The position numbers and the translations under genes are program-made. Positions 59,185 through 64,000 of a stretch of DNA of 64,000 bases are shown piece after piece (the stretch's first letter is position 1; each line of letters begins with the position of its first letter). This DNA comes from Sphingorhabdus sp. YGSMI21. Lineage in GTDB: Bacteria; Pseudomonadota; Alphaproteobacteria; Sphingomonadales; Sphingomonadaceae. The notes under the pieces are model-generated. The model was not told where the DNA came from. It saw nothing but the letters and a program-made list of their open reading frames with translations, and searched no databases. The stretch lies in NCBI RefSeq assembly GCF_002776575.1, contig NZ_CP022548.1, positions 1,627,001 to 1,691,000 on the forward strand. The letters run 5' to 3'.

Positions 59185-61698
59185 TTAGAAGCGTATCGTG
59201 CCCTGCAGGGTCACCGTCCGCGGGAAGGCGCCATAGCCGATATTATCGCCCGGTATCGCCGCCGCCGTTCCGGTTCCCGAGCCTGTGGAAGGCGCTGTGC
59301 CGCCGCCGGTAAAGTAGAATTTGTTGGTTAGATTCTTGCCAATCAGGGCCAGCTGCCAGCTATCGTCCGCCGCTCCGATGCGCAGACCCGCATCGAGAAT
59401 GGCATAGGAGGACTGCTTGGTACCCGGATCGCCAAAGCTCGACGCGATATAGGAGTCGCTATAGCGCATATCGACATTGGTGCCGAATTTCAGATCGGAA
59501 GACACTTCGGTCTCGTAGGAGACACCGATGGTGCCGGTCCAGTCGGGCGCCGCCGATGTGGGCGAACCGCTGAGATCCTGCGACGGCACGCCACCGACCA
59601 CCAGCGAGCAACCCGCGGCAATCGACTGGCCGCCATAGCAGGGCGCGATGAAATCTTCATAGCGCGCTTCATTATAGTTCAGATTGCCGCGCAGACGCAG
59701 GCCGGGGATCGCATAAGGCGCATATTCCAGCTCCAGCTCGACACCCTCGCTGCGTGCGCTCCCGGCATTATAGGTGATATAGGCAAAAATCGCGCTGTTG
59801 AAGAAGTCGACCTGCAGATCGGTATATTTATAATTATAATAGGTCAGATTGGCTTGCAGCTGATTGTCGGCCAGATTGGTCTTGATGCCGACTTCATAAC
59901 CCTTGCCCTTTTCCGGGTTGAAGGTCAGATCGCCTTCCGGATCGGGAGACAGGGCCGAGTTGATCGCACTGTTCGAGAAACCACCCGATTTATAGGCGAC
60001 GCGATAGGCGCCATAGAGCATGATATCGTCGGTCGGTTTCCACCGCAGGGTGAAATCGGGGGACCAGTCGTTGAACGTCTGGTCGCCGTAGATTGTGCCG
60101 TTCACCGCAGCGCTCTCGGGCAGGAACAATCCCTGCAGACCGGTGTTGACATAAGGCTGGGTGAAGCTGCTTTCCTTGGTCTCGTGGATATAGCGGACGC
60201 CGCCCGTGGCTTCCAGCGTCGGCGTGATCTGCCACATCACCTGGCCATAAGCCGACAGGGTCTCGCCCTCGGTCTCCGACTCCTTGGAATAGGCGATATA
60301 GCGGTTCTGCGCCGAAGCGGTCGAATCTTCGAGATTGGCGAACATCACCGCCTGATAGAAATTCCGCTTGGTGCTCTGATACAGACCGCCGATCATCAGA
60401 TTTACCGGTGCGTCAAAATCGGTGAGGGCCCGCAATTCCTGGCTGAACGCATTATAGCTGGCATTTTCCGTTGCCCAGACGCCGGCGCTCAGAAAGTCGC
60501 AGTCGCAGGCGAATTTGTTGTTGTTCCAGTTGTAATTGGTGATCGAGCTGATCGTCACATTGTCGAGCGCATATTCCAGCGATCCGGTCGCTGCCCAGCT
60601 TTTATATTTATTGTAGAGCGCGCCGTCATCGCGGGCGAAGGGATAGTCCTGCGCAATATCGAGGGGAAAATCATTCTGGTGGGTGACGAAGCCGCCGTCG
60701 CAGGGATAATTGGGGGCATTGGTGGTCTGGCCGGTGACGCAATTGGTCGCCACATAGTTCCAGCCATTGCCGACCGTGCGATTATAGCTGCCGGAGACCT
60801 TGAGCTTTGCGGTCAGGCGGTCGTCGGGTTCATATTTCAATGTCACCCGCCCAATCAGCTCGCGCTCCTGCGGTGCTTCCGTTGCCGCTGGTGCAGCCGT
60901 GTGCGGGTTGGTGTCGCCGGTGGCAACATCCAGCGTCGGATAGTCGATGGTCTGCTGCCGGTTGGTATAATAGCCACCCCACATGCGCGAACCGCGGACG
61001 GCCACCCGCACGCCCAGAGTGTCGGTCAGCGGTTCCGAGATGATCGCTTCGGCAAATGCGCGCTCGGCGGCAAATTCATAGCCGACACGGCCGATATATT
61101 CCGGATCGAGTCCCGGATCGGCGGTGGTCAGCGAAATCACGCCGGCGGTCGCGTTCTTGCCGAAGAAGAGCGACTGCGGGCCCTTGAGCACTTCGACTCG
61201 CGCGAGATCGAAAAAGCCCTCGTTGATGATCCGGCCCTGGCCATAATAGACGCTGTCGACGACGATCGCGACCGACTGTTCGATCCCGATCGAGGTGGCC
61301 GACGAACCGATCCCGCGCAGGGTCAGCTGCGCGCCGGCGCCATTGGAGGCGCGAGCGATGGTGAAATTGGGAGTCGCTGCAGCGATTTTCTCCAGGCTGC
61401 TCAGATCACGCTGCTGGATTTCCTCGGCGGTAATTGCCTGGACCGAGACCGGAATCGACTGCACCGTTTCCTCGCGCCGACGGGCAGTAACGACGATCGC
61501 CTGCAATCCGCCGGACTGTTCGCGGATGTCCGCTTCGGGCGACTCGGCCGAGTCGACGGCGGCCTGACTCAATATCGACGGGGACAGGCTGTCGCCCGGC
61601 GCATCGGCCTGTGCATAAGCGGCTGTCGGCGCGGCCAGCATGGCGGCCACAATGGATGTTCCGTAAAGTAAATCTGTACGCAAAGCGGTCTTCGCCAT
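59185..61698 (-). CDS. TonB-dependent receptor
   Basis: 837 aa from ATG 61698 (MAKTALRTDLLYGTS); the frame extends upstream without a family match. Signal peptide ends at AAYAQA. Plug: LQAIVVTARRREETVQSIPV, NFTIARASNGAGAQLTLRGI, SVAIVVDSVYYGQGRIINEG, RVEVLKGPQSLFFGKNATAG. Last strand ends TVTLQGTIRF. Starts the minus-strand unit receptor, SnoaL, Rieske oxygenase, so it probably imports the oxygenase substrate. Confidence 0.9.
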   Translation of the reverse strand: MAKTALRTDLLYGTSIVAAMLAAPTAAYAQADAPGDSLSPSILSQAAVDSAESPEADIREQSGGLQAIVVTARRREETVQSIPVSVQAITAEEIQQRDLSSLEKIAAATPNFTIARASNGAGAQLTLRGIGSSATSIGIEQSVAIVVDSVYYGQGRIINEGFFDLARVEVLKGPQSLFFGKNATAGVISLTTADPGLDPEYIGRVGYEFAAERAFAEAIISEPLTDTLGVRVAVRGSRMWGGYYTNRQQTIDYPTLDVATGDTNPHTAAPAATEAPQERELIGRVTLKYEPDDRLTAKLKVSGSYNRTVGNGWNYVATNCVTGQTTNAPNYPCDGGFVTHQNDFPLDIAQDYPFARDDGALYNKYKSWAATGSLEYALDNVTISSITNYNWNNNKFACDCDFLSAGVWATENASYNAFSQELRALTDFDAPVNLMIGGLYQSTKRNFYQAVMFANLEDSTASAQNRYIAYSKESETEGETLSAYGQVMWQITPTLEATGGVRYIHETKESSFTQPYVNTGLQGLFLPESAAVNGTIYGDQTFNDWSPDFTLRWKPTDDIMLYGAYRVAYKSGGFSNSAINSALSPDPEGDLTFNPEKGKGYEVGIKTNLADNQLQANLTYYNYKYTDLQVDFFNSAIFAYITYNAGSARSEGVELELEYAPYAIPGLRLRGNLNYNEARYEDFIAPCYGGQSIAAGCSLVVGGVPSQDLSGSPTSAAPDWTGTIGVSYETEVSSDLKFGTNVDMRYSDSYIASSFGDPGTKQSSYAILDAGLRIGAADDSWQLALIGKNLTNKFYFTGGGTAPSTGSGTGTAAAIPGDNIGYGAFPRTVTLQGTIRF

Positions 61699-62261
61699 TC
61701 CGTTATCCCTCCTAATTTTCCAGTGCGCTTTTGCGCTTTTCGGAAAGGTATCGGACTGTAAATATTTTGCGCCTAGCAAAAATGCCCTAACAAAATGAGC
61801 AGCCGACAAATCGTCCGGAGGGCGACGGAGCAGCGTGCCGGCCCCCCGTCGCGCTGCGTGTCTGAGAACGTGACCGCAGGCCGATAATATTCCCGGCAGA
61901 AAGACCGAGCGAGCGATTGTGCGACGTCGGACGAGAGCGTCCGGCAGGGATGTGGGCGGATCACCTGGCGAACGTTGCTGACGGGGCGATGATCGCCGGT
62001 GCGGCATCTTTCGTGTTCCCCTCATAATATTCGAATATAATTATATAATTCAAAAAACACTTTATTTTCTATATAATTCGGCTAATCAGGATTGATGTTC
62101 GGCAGGAGGGGCTGCTTGGGGATTTTTCACTGCCCTGTTGCCGCACCGCCGAAATGGGCCGCCGAAGGGTGTCCGGCGCCGCGCCTGTTTCGACGGGGCC
62201 GTGCGTTCGGAGCAGAAGGCGAAGTTTTGAGTAGGCGTACAAAGGTAAGGAAGCTGGTTTT
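61699..62261. other. Long divergent intergenic region
   Basis: 563 bp between the TonB receptor and the FAA hydrolase. An AT-rich block at 62025-62085 contains TATATAATTC twice (62042-62051 and 62070-62079), likely promoter or operator DNA. A 60-codon open frame at 62092-62274 has no recognisable features and is not annotated. No regulator gene is seen here. Confidence 0.6.
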
Positions 62262-63125
62262 ATGCAATTGGTAAACTTTCGCCGGAACGGTGCAAATTCA
62301 TTGGGGTTCCGGATCGGTGACGAGATCGCAGACCTCACCGAGGTGGGCGGACCGGCCAGTATCGATCAGCTGCTGGCTTCCGGTTCGGACGCCATGGCCG
62401 CTTGCGAGGCCTTGAGCAGCAAGGCCGTATCCCGCATTCCCCTATCCGGGATAGAAGAATGGCTGCCTCCGGTCCTCGCGCCCGCCAAGGCGATCGCCAT
62501 CGGTCTGAACTATGTCGAGCACGCCAAGGAGGGGGCGCAAGAGGTTCCTTCTTATCCGGTTATGTTCAGCCGCTATCCGTCTTCCTGGGTTGGCCACAAC
62601 GCCCCCATCATCCAGCCCCGGGTCTCGAAGATTCTCGATTATGAAGGCGAAATGGCGGTGATCATCGGCAAGCCGGGCAAATATATATCCAGGGAAGATG
62701 CGCTTGCCCATGTGGCCGGCTATTCGATTTTCAACGAAGGCTCGATACGCGACTATCAGATGCGGACCCATCAGTGGACGATCGGCAAGAACTTCGATCG
62801 CTCCGGCAGTTTCGGCCCCTATTTTGTCAGCGCCGACGAGGTGCCGGCCGGTGCCAGCGGACTGCGTTTGCAAACCAGGCTGAACGGCAAGATAATGCAG
62901 GATGCCAATACCAGCGACATGATATTCGATGTCGCCACGCTGGTGGCCACCTTGTCCGAAGTCATGGCCCTGGCGCCGGGCGATGTGATAATCTCGGGCA
63001 CGCCGGAGGGTGTCGGCGCTGCTCACAAGCCACCGGTGTTCATGCAGCCGGGCGATGTCTGTGAAGTATCGATAGAGGGAATCGGGGTGCTTTCGAACCC
63101 GATCGAACTCGAAGCTTCCGACTGA
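62262..63125 (+). CDS. Fumarylacetoacetate hydrolase-family protein (YcgM-like)
   Basis: 287 aa. APAKAIAIGLNYVEHAKEGA, PVMFSRYPSSWVGHNAPIIQ, ILDYEGEMAVIIGKPGKYIS (acidic metal ligands), FNEGSIRDYQMRTHQWTIGK NFDRSG, and DVIISGTPEGVGAA. This is the acylpyruvase/hydratase/decarboxylase branch, which often ends aromatic ring-cleavage pathways. It heads a plus-strand unit with a flavin monooxygenase next to the Rieske oxygenase cluster. Confidence 0.9.
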   Translation: MQLVNFRRNGANSLGFRIGDEIADLTEVGGPASIDQLLASGSDAMAACEALSSKAVSRIPLSGIEEWLPPVLAPAKAIAIGLNYVEHAKEGAQEVPSYPVMFSRYPSSWVGHNAPIIQPRVSKILDYEGEMAVIIGKPGKYISREDALAHVAGYSIFNEGSIRDYQMRTHQWTIGKNFDRSGSFGPYFVSADEVPAGASGLRLQTRLNGKIMQDANTSDMIFDVATLVATLSEVMALAPGDVIISGTPEGVGAAHKPPVFMQPGDVCEVSIEGIGVLSNPIELEASD

Positions 63126-63199
63126 TGCAAATGGTGCACAGCGCGGAGCGGTCGAGGTTGTGAACTTTGAAAACTGCGGAAAAGGGAGGATCGCTTGAA

Positions 63200-64000
63200 A
63201 TGCCGAGCAATGATGTAGCCAATGTGGAAGTCGCCATTATCGGCGGAGGTATCGGCGGGCTGACCACGGCCGTTGCGCTGAACAAGGCCGGAATCGATGC
63301 GCATATATTCGAACAGGCGGAGCAATATGGCGAGGTTGGCGGACATCTCACCATAGATACGGCGGCGATTGTGGTCCTCGGCCGCTGGGATCTCGACGCC
63401 CCGTTCCGCGCTCTGGCCTGTGAACTGGACGGGCTGGAGATCAGGACGCTCCGGTCGGGCAATGTGCTGGCTCACTTCCCGCATCCCGATCTCGGGGCTC
63501 TGGGTGTCAACGACAGCAGCCGGGCGGGTAGCCGGGTCGTCCACGCCTTTCTGCGTACCGATTTCCTGAAAATGCTTACCGACCAGATTCCGTCCCGCAA
63601 TCTCCACACCGGTCATAAGCTGACCGCGCTCAGCGGGGACGGCGAGGGTGCATCGGCAAGGTTTGAAAATGGACTAGAGGTCAGGGCATCGATCATATTG
63701 GGGGCCGACGGGGTCCGCTCTCTTGCAAGGTCGATGTTTGACAATTCGCAGGCGGCACCGGCGAACTGGTCGGTCTTGCGGACCCTCTGTTCGGCTGATC
63801 TGTTGCCCGATGACATGCCCAATGACCGGATGCGGTTCTGGGACGGGTGGGAGTTCGGGGACAAGGAGAAGCAGATCGGCACGCACGCCCTGACCGTCCC
63901 GGTCCGTGAAGCCAAATTTGTCAGCATCGACCTGCAGTTCGTCGGCGGTGACCAGCTTCAGGACTGTGATCCCTGGGATATCCCCGTTGACCGGGTCATG
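63200..64000 (+). CDS. FAD-dependent monooxygenase, 3' end outside window
   Basis: First 267 codons. Start ATG 63200 with GGGAGGA upstream. VAIIGGGIGGLTTAVALNKA is the FAD dinucleotide motif, FEQAEQYGEVGG follows as in para-hydroxybenzoate hydroxylase-type enzymes, and IILGADGVRSLARSMF is the DG motif. The open frame runs to the last base. Group A aromatic hydroxylase likely; works with the FAA hydrolase before it. Confidence 0.88.
   Translation, partial: MPSNDVANVEVAIIGGGIGGLTTAVALNKAGIDAHIFEQAEQYGEVGGHLTIDTAAIVVLGRWDLDAPFRALACELDGLEIRTLRSGNVLAHFPHPDLGALGVNDSSRAGSRVVHAFLRTDFLKMLTDQIPSRNLHTGHKLTALSGDGEGASARFENGLEVRASIILGADGVRSLARSMFDNSQAAPANWSVLRTLCSADLLPDDMPNDRMRFWDGWEFGDKEKQIGTHALTVPVREAKFVSIDLQFVGGDQLQDCDPWDIPVDRVM

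Noticed and set aside
59854..61671. 605-codon open frame opposite the second catabolic TonB receptor
   Set aside because: Same reason: reverse-frame shadow of a receptor with signal peptide, plug and barrel.
62092..62274. 60-codon open frame before the FAA hydrolase
   Set aside because: Starts in the AT-rich promoter block, overlaps the FAA hydrolase start, and shows no domain or good ribosome site.
1..64000. CRISPR arrays, tRNA or rRNA genes
   Set aside because: No evenly spaced direct repeats and no cloverleaf or rRNA sequence noticed on reading; absence of tRNA was judged by eye only.

Overview
The window reads as chromosomal DNA of a free-living alphaproteobacterium, most likely a sphingomonad (Sphingomonadales, of the Sphingopyxis/Sphingorhabdus kind). 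Reasons: high-GC coding with strong NNC/NNG codon bias; three large TonB-dependent receptors beside catabolic genes; an imuA-imuB-dnaE2 mutasome with an alphaproteobacterial GTTC-N7-GTTC LexA box; a RibBX-type riboflavin gene; and several families of short dispersed palindromes of the kind common in sphingomonads. The genus is inference. No rRNA, tRNA, CRISPR array, transposase or phage gene was seen.

Layout. 1-10 kb: fatty-acyl/alicyclic CoA catabolism (SDR, crotonase, TetR, MBL hydrolase; on the minus strand a CoA-transferase, two acyl-CoA dehydrogenases, a DUF1330 protein and a YghU-type GST; a thiolase-like protein). 10-18.4 kb: a cysteine synthase-like gene diverging from an Lrp regulator, and a tyrosine/homogentisate set (HPPD, VOC protein, FAA hydrolase). 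Between lrp and the FAA hydrolase lies a 4 kb accessory island of small cargo genes separated by partial copies of the 3' ends of those two flanking genes. 18.5-22 kb: an MFS transporter and a GGDEF-EAL protein. 22-28 kb: the SOS mutasome imuA-imuB-dnaE2; dnaE2 carries three unrelated palindromic repeats inserted in frame. 28-34 kb: GDPD, a Dps operon with a 41-residue membrane peptide, a PfpI-like protein, a duplicated-domain periplasmic protein, ribH and ribBX, and an orphan small gene. 34.4-37 kb: ligase-associated exonuclease plus ATP-dependent DNA ligase. 37-42.7 kb: an alpha/beta hydrolase, a four-gene arsenic operon (arsR-arsI-arsC-acr3) and a PadR-led three-gene operon. 42.9-47.2 kb: a Fur-box-led iron/heme uptake operon. 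47-53 kb: TauD-type dioxygenase, SDR, XRE regulator, B3-type metallo-beta-lactamase and MFS. 53-64 kb: a catabolic region with alpha/beta hydrolase, two TonB receptors, TetR, Rieske oxygenase, SnoaL-like protein, a second FAA hydrolase and a flavin monooxygenase cut by the right edge.

The most interesting region is 11.3-15.7 kb. Each cargo unit is bounded on the left by the 3' end of lrp and, in most units, on the right by a roughly 26-bp TGTCCG/CGGACA hairpin element plus the 3' end of the FAA hydrolase gene. Copy 1 of the lrp end differs from the resident gene in 19 codons, 16 of them synonymous, so it evolved as part of a working gene elsewhere and was then imported. The island looks like a hotspot built by repeated homology-assisted capture of alternative lrp-FAH intergenic regions, several carrying small immunity-like genes.
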